NCBI GenBank assembly: GCA_019639055.1
Contig: JAHBSP010000007.1
Location: forward strand, 1-64,000
Direction of reading: 5' to 3'
DNA length: 64,000 nt
From: Microbacteriaceae bacterium
GTDB lineage: Bacteria > Actinomycetota > Actinomycetes > Actinomycetales > Microbacteriaceae
Under the pieces are notes generated by a model that did no database searches, was not told the origin of the DNA, and saw nothing but the letters and a program-made list of their open reading frames with translations. How positions within the stretch are numbered: the stretch's first letter is position 1; every line of letters begins with the position of its first letter. The position numbers were made by a program, and so were the translations under genes. This document shows positions 39,753 to 48,971 of this stretch, one piece after another.

Positions 39753-40976
39753 GTGAAGCTTGGCAAAAACTACTGGTCACTACTGACTTCCTCTTCAATG
39801 TCGAATTTGGCAGACGGTATCGCTGGTGTAGCTATGCCACTTATTGCCATAACCCTTACTAGGGAGCCGGTGCTTATTGCAGGCATTACTGTGATGATTA
39901 GACTACCTTGGCTATTTCTTGCGCTCCCTGTTGGTGCTTGGATTGACCGGATGGACCGACGGAAAGTAATGCTTGTGGCCAATACTTTCCGCGGCTTGCT
40001 GATTCTGTTTTTCTCTTTGCTATTTCTGTTGAATTTGGCAAACATCTGGATTTTTTATGTGATTGCGATCCTTTGGGGCGTTGGAGAACTGTTCTATGAC
40101 ACCGCAGCACAGTCGCTAATGCCGCAGATAGTTGCCAAAGCTAACCTCGATAAGGCAAACTCTCGCCTATATACGGCAGAAGTTGCGATGAACAACTTTA
40201 TCGGGCCACCTCTCGGTGGTTTCCTTGTGGGGCTCGGCGTGATAACAGGTTTTGCCACCCCTGGAGCGATTTGGTTGATTGCTGCCGGGCTGTTACTGCT
40301 CATAAAAGGTAATTTCAAGGTTAAAAAGACCGGGCCTAAAGCAACAATTTATGCGGATGTGAAAGAGGGCATCCGCTACTTGTTCAGCAATCGCGTGCTC
40401 ACCAGTTTGGCTTTTATGACCGGAATATCTAACCTTGCCTCTACCGCATCCGGGTCAATTTTTGTACTTTTCGCTGTCGGCCCTGAATCTGTTATGGGTT
40501 TGACTGAAGTGCAGTTTGGTGCCCTGATTATTACCGGCGGTATCGGAACACTTATAGGTACAGTTGTGGCTCCGTGGCTAACGAAAACACTAGGCAGGCA
40601 ACTCACACTGGCAATTGGGGTTTGCACCACTTCGCTGATGGCTGCCATTCCTTTCTTCTCCAAAGAATTTTGGGTTCTGGGTGGCGTGTTTGGATTAGCG
40701 GGACTGATGATTATGGCCTGGAACGTTATCGTAGTGACACTTCGCCAAAGAATTGTTCCCGCTGAAATGCTCGGACGAATCAACAGCTCCTACCGACTTA
40801 TCGCTTGGGGGACTATGCCACTCGGAGCAATTCTCGGAGGGGTAATTGCACAAATTTTTGGATTGCTTCCCACATTTCTAATCACCGGGATTATCGCGCT
40901 CACCCCACTTCTTTTCCTGCCTTTTATAACGAATAAGGCCATTGATGATGCTGAAGCGGCGGCGGAAACCGATTAG
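39753..40976 (+). CDS. MFS transporter
   Basis: About 407 aa with 12 TM helices and the motif-A loop GAWIDRMDRRKVMLVANTF after TM2. It belongs to the same broad MFS_3-type exporter group as the gene at 21422 but is clearly diverged. GTG 39753 is preferred to TTG 39744 because TAGAGT (39739-39744) would overlap the latter. Divergent from the M20 peptidase gene. Substrate unknown. Confidence 0.83.
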   Translation: MKLGKNYWSLLTSSSMSNLADGIAGVAMPLIAITLTREPVLIAGITVMIRLPWLFLALPVGAWIDRMDRRKVMLVANTFRGLLILFFSLLFLLNLANIWIFYVIAILWGVGELFYDTAAQSLMPQIVAKANLDKANSRLYTAEVAMNNFIGPPLGGFLVGLGVITGFATPGAIWLIAAGLLLLIKGNFKVKKTGPKATIYADVKEGIRYLFSNRVLTSLAFMTGISNLASTASGSIFVLFAVGPESVMGLTEVQFGALIITGGIGTLIGTVVAPWLTKTLGRQLTLAIGVCTTSLMAAIPFFSKEFWVLGGVFGLAGLMIMAWNVIVVTLRQRIVPAEMLGRINSSYRLIAWGTMPLGAILGGVIAQIFGLLPTFLITGIIALTPLLFLPFITNKAIDDAEAAAETD

Positions 40977-41108
40977 TAGGGCTAGAATAGAAATGCACTG
41001 CTAGTTCATTCGAACACCTTCGCCTTAGGCGTTGTTGCTGTACGAGGCAGATTAGGGCAGTGAATCTCAACTCAATTCAAGTGCCTATTCTGGCACATAA
41101 GGAGAACA

Positions 41109-43232
41109 GTGGCGCCAGCTACTAATCAAACAAAGAAAAAGACCCGTTACGTCGACAACACCGGCTTACTACCCGTGTTGGCTCGTCATGCTCGCGAACT
41201 TGAAAAAGCTGCAACCAAGGGGAAGCTAAACGCTTCTAACCGCACCCGTTACCTAGTCTTGGCTAGGCTTATGCGCGAAGAGAAGGCGAAAGTTGCCACT
41301 CTTGGTGAAGCTGAAAAAGCAGAAACACTGAAGCGACTGGATGGCCTTGCAGCAATTCTTGCCAAGACCGCAGCACTAGATATTTCGCTAATCACTCTGC
41401 TTGAGAGCGCGGATCCGCTAAGTTCTTCGGCGCAGAAACTACGCCGCGATCTACTGCTTGAAGCAGGCAACGAACTAGCCCCTGATGACCTGATTATTAT
41501 CGAGGACAAGCCAGAAACTGATCCACTCGCTGAAAAGCAGGTTGTGCCGCCCTCGGTTGTTAGGCGCGAGCAAGCAAATCCATTTATGCCACCAATTTTT
41601 CCACAGAAGAAGGGTGATGAATCCGGATCCGGCATTCTCGCTAACTGGGAGATGCTAACACCGCTGTACCGCGCATTTGAGATGGGTGCGGGCGGGGGAA
41701 CTTCCACCATGTCACTCCCAGACGCTCCAGAAATTGACAGGTTTGCACCTCCGGGCAGGGCTGTTATGAAGCACCAGGCTCAGGTACTAGAGTCTGTTCG
41801 CCTAGGACATCGTGCTTTCCTACTTGCAGACGAGCCTGGACTTGGAAAGACTGCCACTTCACTGCTGTCAGCCTCAGTGGCTGGTGCATACCCGTTCTTA
41901 GCAGTAGTGCCAAATGTTGTAAAAACGAACTGGTTGCGAGAAGCAGAAATATGGACACCAGATCGGAAAGCAACAGTCATCCACGGCGATGGCGATGAAG
42001 TAGATGCCTTTGCAGACATTTTTATCATCAACTACGACATCCTTGACCGTCACTTTGGATGGTTATCCAAGCTCGGTTTCAAAGGCATGGTTATTGATGA
42101 GGCACACTTCATTAAGAACCGTGATTCGCAGCGCAGCCAGCATGTTTTAGCGCTCGCTGATCACATTCGTGAAACGCAGAGCATCACCGAGGACATTTAC
42201 GGTAAACCGAACCGCCCACTAATGATTGCTCTCACCGGTACACCCCTTATCAACGATGTTGAAGACTTTGGCCCAATCTGGCAGTTCCTTGGCTGGATTG
42301 ACGAGAAGAAGCCAAAAACTAAGCTTATGCACGCACTCGAAGAAAACGGACTAACCCCAGCAGACCGTGGGTTCCTTCCTGAGGCTCGTAAAACAGTTAT
42401 TGAACTGGGAATCGTGCGACGCAAGAAGATTGACGTTGCTAAGGATATTCCGGCAAGACAGGTCGCCGATATGCCGGTTGAGCTTGAGGGCGAACTGGGC
42501 CGTTCAATCGTTCAGGCTGAGCTTGAACTGGCTGCCCGACTAAACGCTAAATTCCAGAAACTGCGCGCAGCCCAGCCGGATGCCGATATTGAGGCGCTAA
42601 TTCTGCAGGTTGCAGACAGCGAGCTGGAGGATTCCCGAGCAGCGGGGGACGGTCAAAACGTTTTCGCACTCATGCGCAAGATCGGTCAAGCAAAGGCAGA
42701 GTTGGCAGCGGACTACACCGCTCAACTTGCCAGAAGCGTCGGCAAGGTGGTTTTCTTCGCAAAACACATCGACGTCATGGATATTGCTGAAGATGTACTT
42801 GCGAAACGAGGATTGAAAACGATTTCGATCCGCGGAGATCAAACTCCGAAGCAGCGTCAAAGTCAGATTGATGAATTTCTCAACGATCCTGAAGTTTCGG
42901 TTGCGGTATGTTCGCTAACCGCTGCTGGCGTAGGCCTAAACCTACAGGTCGCATCCAACGTTGTTCTGGCAGAACTTTCCTGGACCGCGGCTGAGCAGGA
43001 GCAGGCTATCGACCGCGTGCACCGTATTGGCCAGGAAGAGCCGGTTACTGCTTGGCGCATCCTCGCATCGCAAACCATCGACGTGAAGATTGCCGAACTC
43101 ATTGACTCCAAGGCTGGACTAGCCGCTAGAGCGCTAGACGGTGCCCAGTTCGATAAGGAAGAGTCCGGCTCGGTTCAGAGGGATGCGCTAGCTGCAGTTC
43201 TTCGGGATACGCTCGGCTTAACCAAACGTTGA
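41109..43232 (+). CDS. SNF2-family DNA helicase/translocase
   Basis: 707 aa. Helicase core: motif I DEPGLGKTATSLL, Ia LAVVPNVVKTNW, II VIDEAHFIKN, III ALTGTPLIND, V AAGVGLNLQVASNVVLAELSWTAAEQEQAIDRVHRIGQ (V-VI). It resembles the SMARCAL1-like bacterial SNF2 proteins. The first 190 residues are charged and lack a recognisable domain. GTG 41109 has AAGGAGA upstream, and a TAGAAT box (40983-40988) gives a leader of about 115 bases. No restriction or methylation genes are near, so a DNA repair role is more likely than defence. Confidence 0.88.
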   Translation: MAPATNQTKKKTRYVDNTGLLPVLARHARELEKAATKGKLNASNRTRYLVLARLMREEKAKVATLGEAEKAETLKRLDGLAAILAKTAALDISLITLLESADPLSSSAQKLRRDLLLEAGNELAPDDLIIIEDKPETDPLAEKQVVPPSVVRREQANPFMPPIFPQKKGDESGSGILANWEMLTPLYRAFEMGAGGGTSTMSLPDAPEIDRFAPPGRAVMKHQAQVLESVRLGHRAFLLADEPGLGKTATSLLSASVAGAYPFLAVVPNVVKTNWLREAEIWTPDRKATVIHGDGDEVDAFADIFIINYDILDRHFGWLSKLGFKGMVIDEAHFIKNRDSQRSQHVLALADHIRETQSITEDIYGKPNRPLMIALTGTPLINDVEDFGPIWQFLGWIDEKKPKTKLMHALEENGLTPADRGFLPEARKTVIELGIVRRKKIDVAKDIPARQVADMPVELEGELGRSIVQAELELAARLNAKFQKLRAAQPDADIEALILQVADSELEDSRAAGDGQNVFALMRKIGQAKAELAADYTAQLARSVGKVVFFAKHIDVMDIAEDVLAKRGLKTISIRGDQTPKQRQSQIDEFLNDPEVSVAVCSLTAAGVGLNLQVASNVVLAELSWTAAEQEQAIDRVHRIGQEEPVTAWRILASQTIDVKIAELIDSKAGLAARALDGAQFDKEESGSVQRDALAAVLRDTLGLTKR

Positions 43233-43288
43233 ATTACTAGTAAGTTAAATTTGGTAGAACATTTGCCCGATAAGTCGGAAGTTGAATA

Positions 43289-44653
43289 TTGAACGAAATA
43301 TATTTTCTTGTCGTTGCAGTTATTGCACTAGCACTCTTCTTTGACTTTACAAACGGATTTCATGACACCGCCAACGCCATGGCTACCCCAATTGCCACCG
43401 GAGCACTCAAACCGAAAACTGCGGTCACGATTGCAGCAATTCTTAACCTGGTTGGTGCTTTCATATCGGTTGAAGTGGCAAAGACAATTTCAGGTGGTTT
43501 AATCAATGAAGATCCTTCCGGTGGTGGTGTACTTATCCATCCCGGATTTATTTTTGCCGGACTAATTGGTGCAATAGTTTGGAACCTGCTTACCTGGCTA
43601 CTTGGCTTACCTTCCAGCTCCTCGCACGCTCTTTTCGGTGGGCTTATCGGTGCTGCGTTGGTTGGCGCAGGATTTAGTTCCGTCAATTACGATGTACTAC
43701 TTGCAAAAATCATTATTCCTGCAGTGCTTGCGCCAACAATAGCTGGCCTAGGAGCGTTCCTAGCTACCAGAATCGCATACAAAATTACTCGCCGTTTCGA
43801 CTCTCGCCCGGACGGTCGCGGAGGCTTCCGCTGGGGGCAGATTTTTTCATCCTCCTTCCTAGCGCTATCTCACGGAACTAACGACGCACAGAAAGTTATG
43901 GGTGTTATTACTCTTGCCCTAGTTTCAGCAGGGATGCAGGAGCCCGGCACTGACCCGCAGTTCTGGGTGATTCTTAGCTGTGCACTTGCGATAGCGCTTG
44001 GAACATACTCTGGTGGATGGAGAATTATTCGCACACTAGGTTCTGGACTTACAGAGGTTAAACCAGCTCAGGGATTCGCTGCTGAGGTGACCAGTGCTAC
44101 AACAGTTTTGGTATCTAGCCACTTTGGTTTCGCGCTCTCAACCACACAGGTAGCATCCGGAAGTATTATCGGCTCTGGGCTTGGTCGTCGCGGTTCGAAA
44201 GTGAAATGGCGCACAGCAGGTCGTATCGGAATCGCTTGGCTGATGACCCTTCCAGCTGCCGGAATTGTAGGGGCGCTAGCAGCCTGGGTTGCTCACTTCG
44301 GTCTCATTGGGTACATAATCGACACCTTTGTTGGCATGATAATCATCCTCGGTATTTGGTTGTGGTCGCGCAAGCAGAAAGTCAACCACGAGAATGCCGT
44401 AAGTGGGGTTGCGGCAAGTGCCAAGGTCGTCAAGATTAAGAAGAACATCAAGCCTCTTGAACCACGTCGCGCTAAAAAGGCCCGCAAGGTTGCTAAGGCT
44501 CGCAAGAAGGAAAAGGAAGCAAAAGCTGCTGCAAAACTTCGCGAAGAGATGCTCAAAACAGCGGAGATAGAAAAGATCGAAGCGAAGAAAAAGGCGAAGC
44601 AAGATTCTAAGAAAAAGAAATCCAAGAAAAAAGGGAAAGGGGCTAAGAAATGA
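43289..44653 (+). CDS. pit: PiT-family inorganic phosphate transporter with Lys-rich tail
   Basis: 454 aa. Both inverted repeats carry the PiT signature: FDFTNGFHDTANAMATPIATG near the N-terminus and LALSHGTNDAQKVMGVITLAL in the second half. About ten TM helices end near residue 370. The final 85 residues are a highly charged Lys/Ala/Glu-rich cytosolic extension ending in runs of lysine, longer than the usual short tail. TTG 43289 is the annotated start, placing the signature near residue 12. ATGA overlap with the next gene. Confidence 0.92.
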   Translation: MNEIYFLVVAVIALALFFDFTNGFHDTANAMATPIATGALKPKTAVTIAAILNLVGAFISVEVAKTISGGLINEDPSGGGVLIHPGFIFAGLIGAIVWNLLTWLLGLPSSSSHALFGGLIGAALVGAGFSSVNYDVLLAKIIIPAVLAPTIAGLGAFLATRIAYKITRRFDSRPDGRGGFRWGQIFSSSFLALSHGTNDAQKVMGVITLALVSAGMQEPGTDPQFWVILSCALAIALGTYSGGWRIIRTLGSGLTEVKPAQGFAAEVTSATTVLVSSHFGFALSTTQVASGSIIGSGLGRRGSKVKWRTAGRIGIAWLMTLPAAGIVGALAAWVAHFGLIGYIIDTFVGMIIILGIWLWSRKQKVNHENAVSGVAASAKVVKIKKNIKPLEPRRAKKARKVAKARKKEKEAKAAAKLREEMLKTAEIEKIEAKKKAKQDSKKKKSKKKGKGAKK

Positions 44654-44985
44654 TTGACTGGTCACTATTCCCGCTGGTAACTGTGGTTAGCATCGGTGTC
44701 GCGGTGCTACTGGTAGTAATTTTTTCGATTGGAATCCGTTTGCTTGCCAGCGCCGGCTATGCACTCGCTGTTGAGCCAAAAGAGTTTACAGACCAGATCA
44801 CTCTCCCCGATGAGGAAGAGCTAAAAGCTGCCAAGAAAATGAAAAAGAAGCTACAAAAGCAGCTCTCTGATGCAGAACGTCGACTCTATGTTGCAGGTGC
44901 TATATGTTGCTTTGTTTTGGCGGCAGCAATCATTATTAGCGGTTTACTGTTGTTATTAGGGGTAGACAAGCACCTGTTTGGCTAA
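44650..44985 (+). CDS. Small two-helix membrane protein coupled to pit
   Basis: 111 aa: TM1 (about 6-32), an acidic then lysine-rich amphipathic middle (PDEEELKAAKKMKKKLQKQL) and TM2 (about 80-103). Start overlaps the pit stop (ATGA), so it is made with the transporter. Small membrane proteins downstream of pit are seen in other actinobacteria to my knowledge, but their role is unknown. A phosphate transporter accessory subunit is a reasonable guess. Confidence 0.75.
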   Translation: MIDWSLFPLVTVVSIGVAVLLVVIFSIGIRLLASAGYALAVEPKEFTDQITLPDEEELKAAKKMKKKLQKQLSDAERRLYVAGAICCFVLAAAIIISGLLLLLGVDKHLFG

Positions 44986-45024
44986 AGACTTGGTTTCTTA
45001 GAGTTCCTTGTAGCTCTAGCTGTT

Positions 45025-47139
45025 TTAGTCATCCAAAAGTTCAGAGATTGCCCAAGCATTTTCCCAAGCAATCTCTTTCCAAACCTCGTAACGGCCACTC
45101 TTACTTCCGTGCCCGGCGGTCATTTCTGTGCGCATAAATGCGCTCTGACCTAGCTCTTGCAGACGCGCTAAGTATTTTGCCGGTTCAACATAAAAGACCC
45201 TAGTGTCATTGAAACCGGTCGTGATTAGCATATGCGGGTATTCGACGCCCTCACGAAGATTCTCGTAAGGGGAGTAGCTTGCCATGTAGTCATACACTCC
45301 CTCATCAGCGAGGGGATTTCCCCACTCCTCCCACTCGGTGACCGTAAGCGGATACTCCGGGTGAAGGATGGTGGTGAGTGCATCCACAAAAGGCACGCTA
45401 AGGTGAATAGCGCTATAAAGTTCAGGAGCTTGGTTTGCGATAGCTCCCATAAGGAGTCCACCGGCACTACCCCCGCTTGCAAGAATGCGTTCAGGGTTAC
45501 TGATTCTTTCGCTGATCAGCATCTTGGTGGCGGCGATAAAGTCACTGAAAGTATTTTGTTTGTGGAACAGCTTCCCCTGCTCGTACCACGCGCGTCCCAT
45601 TTCGCCGCCTCCGCGCACATGAGCAATCGCGAACAGGATTCCCCTATCTAGTAGCGAAATCCGCGGAACAGACAAATACGGGTCGATACTGTGCTCATAG
45701 GCGCCATATCCGTAGATTAGTGTGGGTAGATTCTTCAATTCATATTCGGATGACCAAACCAGAGATACCGGAATTTTGGTGCCATCTGGAGCTTCAGCCC
45801 AAACTCTTCGCTGCTGATATTTCTTCGGATCGTAGCCGCCAAGCACCTTAACCTGTTTCAAAAGTTTGCGTTCGCCTGTGCTGGCTGTAACCTCCCAAAT
45901 TGAAGCGGGGGTGGCAAAAGAACCGTATCCCAGTCTGTATGTGGGTGTATCCCATTCGGCTCCGCCGCTTGCACTGGCGCTATAAAGTTCTTCATTAATG
46001 GGGATGTCTTGAAGTTCGGCCTCTTGAATGCGCTGGTTGGTAAAAATAATCCCGCTACTGGATAGGCTGTTTTTGCGGTAGTCGACCAGTACAAAATCGC
46101 GATAGGACGCTACTCCCTCGTAGCGAGTCCCCGCGACAGGAGGTAGCAGAATTTTTGCCTCAACTGGGGGAGTCACTCCAATATCGCTAGCGGAAATGTA
46201 TCCCACTTCAAAGTCTGGAGAGTTTTGATTGTGAGTGATAAGTACCAACTCTTCACCGGCAAAAACTGAGATATCTATATCGAAATCGATGCCTTCCCTG
46301 CGCCCCCAGACGCTCACCAGATCGGCCAGCGGATTGTTTATATCCTGCACCCAAATTTCGCTGGTGTTCTTGGAACCAGCACTGAAAACAAAGTAGCGAT
46401 TTGATAAATCCGTGCCATCAATATTTAGCCAGAAGCGTTCATCTTTTTCTTCGTATACGAGTTCATCCTCGGTAGCGGGTGTTCCAACCTTATGACGCCA
46501 TATTTGGTATTGGCGCCAAGCCTCGTCTGGAGTCAGGTAAAAGACGTATTCACCACCAAAAGAAAAGCTGGCACCGGCTGCGGTCTTCGGAATAAAATCA
46601 GCAAAGTCTTCACCGGTTTGTAAATCTCGTATGCGCAGGTCATATCGCTCTGCCCCGGTAGTGTCGATGCCATAAAGCAGCAAGTTTCCATCATCGGAGA
46701 TGTCCAGGGTGCCTACTGAGAAGTATTCGTGCCCTTCCGCCTCGATATTGCCGTCAAAATAAACTTGTTCATTTTCGGCGAATTCAATTTCGTCAAGTAT
46801 TGGGATGTCCCAAGGGTTTCCTGGATCAACGGGTATGCGAGTTTGGATTGAATAGTTTTTTCCTGCTTGCGACCTACTGTTGTACCACCAGTTTTTGTGC
46901 TTACTTGGAAGGGACGTATCGGTTTCTTGAACCCTAGATTTGATTTCCTGGAAGAGTACATCTCTAAGTGGCTGCTGACTTTCAAAAGTTTTCTCTGTGA
47001 AGTCATTCTGGGCGGTAATCCACGCCACCGTTTCAGGGCTTTCTTTATCGCGAAGCCATTCATAATTATCAACAAAAACTTTGCCGTGGTAACTGCGTTC
47101 AAACGGAACCCGTTTAGTATTCGGCGCCTTATCGGACAT
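45025..47139 (-). CDS. ptrB: Oligopeptidase B / prolyl oligopeptidase (S9A)
   Basis: 704 aa from ATG 47139; a longer frame to 47325 lies inside psuK and is rejected. The N-terminal seven-bladed beta-propeller (RVPFERSYHGKVFVDNYEWLRD onward) and C-terminal alpha/beta-hydrolase are both present. Triad: Ser in ASGGSAGGLL, Asp in TTGFNDTRV, His in TAGHGSKSGR. It cleaves short peptides after basic residues if it is a true oligopeptidase B. It overlaps psuK by 11 bases and is the third gene of the psuG-psuK-ptrB operon. Confidence 0.9.
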   Translation of the reverse strand: MSDKAPNTKRVPFERSYHGKVFVDNYEWLRDKESPETVAWITAQNDFTEKTFESQQPLRDVLFQEIKSRVQETDTSLPSKHKNWWYNSRSQAGKNYSIQTRIPVDPGNPWDIPILDEIEFAENEQVYFDGNIEAEGHEYFSVGTLDISDDGNLLLYGIDTTGAERYDLRIRDLQTGEDFADFIPKTAAGASFSFGGEYVFYLTPDEAWRQYQIWRHKVGTPATEDELVYEEKDERFWLNIDGTDLSNRYFVFSAGSKNTSEIWVQDINNPLADLVSVWGRREGIDFDIDISVFAGEELVLITHNQNSPDFEVGYISASDIGVTPPVEAKILLPPVAGTRYEGVASYRDFVLVDYRKNSLSSSGIIFTNQRIQEAELQDIPINEELYSASASGGAEWDTPTYRLGYGSFATPASIWEVTASTGERKLLKQVKVLGGYDPKKYQQRRVWAEAPDGTKIPVSLVWSSEYELKNLPTLIYGYGAYEHSIDPYLSVPRISLLDRGILFAIAHVRGGGEMGRAWYEQGKLFHKQNTFSDFIAATKMLISERISNPERILASGGSAGGLLMGAIANQAPELYSAIHLSVPFVDALTTILHPEYPLTVTEWEEWGNPLADEGVYDYMASYSPYENLREGVEYPHMLITTGFNDTRVFYVEPAKYLARLQELGQSAFMRTEMTAGHGSKSGRYEVWKEIAWENAWAISELLDD

Positions 47140-48019
47140 CAATTGGTGGTCTAGCTCCCATCTTAGAAACTGCGACTCTGCCCGACTCAATTCCCTGCAG
47201 TACCGCTTCAGGAAGGGTTTTTCCGCTAATTGCAGCCGCAATAAAACCGCCGCTGAAGGCATCCCCAGCACCCGTTGGGTCAACCGCCGAAATCTGAGGG
47301 GCGTTGAAGTGTTGCACCTCTGCACCAGTGGCAGCTAAAGCAACTCCGTCAATACTGGCAGTCGTGGCCACGACTGGGAATTGCTCACCGAGTGCTTTGG
47401 TTGCTTCCATCAGCCCAGAGACTCCAGAAAGCAGCTCGGCCTCGTCAAGATTTGGAAGTAGGTAATCCGCTCCAGAAATTTCGGCCAAGAAGTTTTCCAC
47501 CCCAAAATTAGAAATTAGGGATGCACTACCCGGGTCCAAAGACACCGTAAGTCCAGTAGCCTTGGCTCTAGCAATTAGGTTTTGCCAAATACCAGAATCG
47601 CCTCCAGCAATAATCGAATACCCGCTTAAATGCAGGTGGTCTGCTTCCTGTAAATCCTGAGCGGTAATCTGCTCGGGGGAGGTGAGCCAATTTGCACCGC
47701 GCTGGTTATACATGTGTCGCTGATTGCCATCGATAATGAGCACGATTGCGCCGGTATTCTCCGTATCAGTGCCTATAAGTCTGGGCTGAACCCCATACTT
47801 GTCTAAATCTTTACTTAGACGGTCAACATCACTTGTTCCTACAGTCCCGAAGAACCTGGAACTGGCTCCATAAGCACTAATCCAGCAAGCAGTATTGGCA
47901 GCGGAACCTCCACCACTAGAAACAATCTCGCTTTTCGTATCGGTGTCTGGGTTCATTGCCTCTAATGGGCGCACCACTACGTCATCGATTACGTCACCGA
48001 TACAGAGTGCCAGCTTCAT
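47129..48019 (-). CDS. psuK: PfkB-family kinase, probable pseudouridine kinase
   Basis: 296-aa ribokinase fold. The N-terminal substrate motif GGGSAANTACWISAYG and the catalytic DPTGAGDAFSGGFIAA near the C-terminus are intact. It follows psuG without a gap, and kinase plus glycosidase form the known pseudouridine degradation pair: pseudouridine to 5'-phosphate, then uracil and ribose 5-phosphate. The specificity is taken from context. Confidence 0.87.
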   Translation of the reverse strand: MKLALCIGDVIDDVVVRPLEAMNPDTDTKSEIVSSGGGSAANTACWISAYGASSRFFGTVGTSDVDRLSKDLDKYGVQPRLIGTDTENTGAIVLIIDGNQRHMYNQRGANWLTSPEQITAQDLQEADHLHLSGYSIIAGGDSGIWQNLIARAKATGLTVSLDPGSASLISNFGVENFLAEISGADYLLPNLDEAELLSGVSGLMEATKALGEQFPVVATTASIDGVALAATGAEVQHFNAPQISAVDPTGAGDAFSGGFIAAAISGKTLPEAVLQGIESGRVAVSKMGARPPIDVR

Positions 48020-48919
48020 TTAGGCGGCTAGCTCTTTTGCGATTTCTGCAGCAAGTTTGATGTTGTTGCGCACCAAATCTAGGTTTACTTCAAGCGAACG
48101 CCCATTGCTAGCTTCCACTACGTAACTGAGTAGGAAAGGAGTAACCGCCTTGCCGGTTACATTCTGGGCAACAGCTGCTGCCACACCCTCTGCCAGGATA
48201 CGGTCGTGCTCTTCTTTTTCCCACTGCTGATCTTCTGGAATCGGGTTTGCTACGAGGATGCCCTGATCCTGCTTCAGCGCTCGCTGAGCTTTGTATACGG
48301 CCGCAATTTCACTAGCGTTCTCTACACGCCAGTCGAGTTCTAAGTCTGACTTTGATAGCCAGAAGCTGGGGAAAAAGTTGGTTTTGTATCCGAGCACTGG
48401 CACACTAAGTGTTTCTAGACGTTCTAGGGTTGCGCTCAGATCCAGCACGCTCTTTGCTCCGGCGGAAACAATAGCGACAGGGTTGGTTGCCATAGCGCTG
48501 AGGTCCGCTGATTCGTCAAAGGATTCATTAGCCCCACGGTGCACTCCGCCGAGGCCGCCGGTAGCGAAAACTTTAATTCCCGCCTTGGCGGCAAGGTATG
48601 CGGTGGCAGCAACAGTGGTTGCACCCGAACCCTTACGAGCAGTAAGGATTGGTAGATCTCTGATACTGGCCTTGGCGATATCCTCGTTGGAGATACGCTC
48701 AACCTCATTTTTTTCCAAACCGACATGAGCAATTCCATCGAGCACAGCAATGGTTGCAGGTGTAGCTCCGTAGCTTGCCACAAGATCTTCAAACTCGATC
48801 GCTGCCTGGAGATTACGTGGTCTAGGGAGACCGTGCGAGATGATTGTTGACTCAAGTGCTACTACTGGTTTATTTGCATCTAGGGCGGCTGATACAGCCT
48901 TTGAAACATTGATTTGCAT
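48020..48919 (-). CDS. psuG: Pseudouridine-5'-phosphate glycosidase
   Basis: 299 aa. Cleaves the C-glycosidic bond of pseudouridine 5'-phosphate. Family motifs: VALESTIISHGLPRPRN, the Lys-containing GSGATTVAATAYLA, TGGLGGVHRGA and GYKTNFFPSFW. ATG 48919 has TATCCT six bases upstream and no ribosome-binding site. First gene of the psuGK-ptrB operon, divergent from aspA. Confidence 0.95.
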   Translation of the reverse strand: MQINVSKAVSAALDANKPVVALESTIISHGLPRPRNLQAAIEFEDLVASYGATPATIAVLDGIAHVGLEKNEVERISNEDIAKASIRDLPILTARKGSGATTVAATAYLAAKAGIKVFATGGLGGVHRGANESFDESADLSAMATNPVAIVSAGAKSVLDLSATLERLETLSVPVLGYKTNFFPSFWLSKSDLELDWRVENASEIAAVYKAQRALKQDQGILVANPIPEDQQWEKEEHDRILAEGVAAAVAQNVTGKAVTPFLLSYVVEASNGRSLEVNLDLVRNNIKLAAEIAKELAA

Positions 48920-48925
48920 CTTTCT

Positions 48926-48931
48926 AGGATA
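48926..48931 (-). promoter_or_regulatory. -10 box TATCCT, probable leaderless promoter of psuG
   Basis: On the minus strand TATCCT ends six bases before ATG 48919. The divergent aspA -10 box is 27 bases away, so the two promoters overlap. Confidence 0.55.
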
Positions 48932-48958
48932 GCCGTATCGGCTACGTATTTACTTGAC

Positions 48959-48964
48959 TAAGAT
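48959..48964 (+). promoter_or_regulatory. -10 box TAAGAT, probable leaderless promoter of aspA
   Basis: TAAGAT ends seven bases before GTG 48972. This decides against the upstream TTG 48954 as the start. Confidence 0.5.
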
Positions 48965-48971
48965 GATTACC

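Noticed and set aside
41109-43232. SNF2 gene as part of a DISARM or other defence island
   Set aside because: No methyltransferase, nuclease, PLD or DUF1998 gene is adjacent; neighbours are an MFS and a phosphate transporter.
45025-47325. 766-residue form of the oligopeptidase starting at 47325
   Set aside because: The extra 62 residues overlap psuK and do not resemble the family; ATG 47139 begins the conserved propeller.
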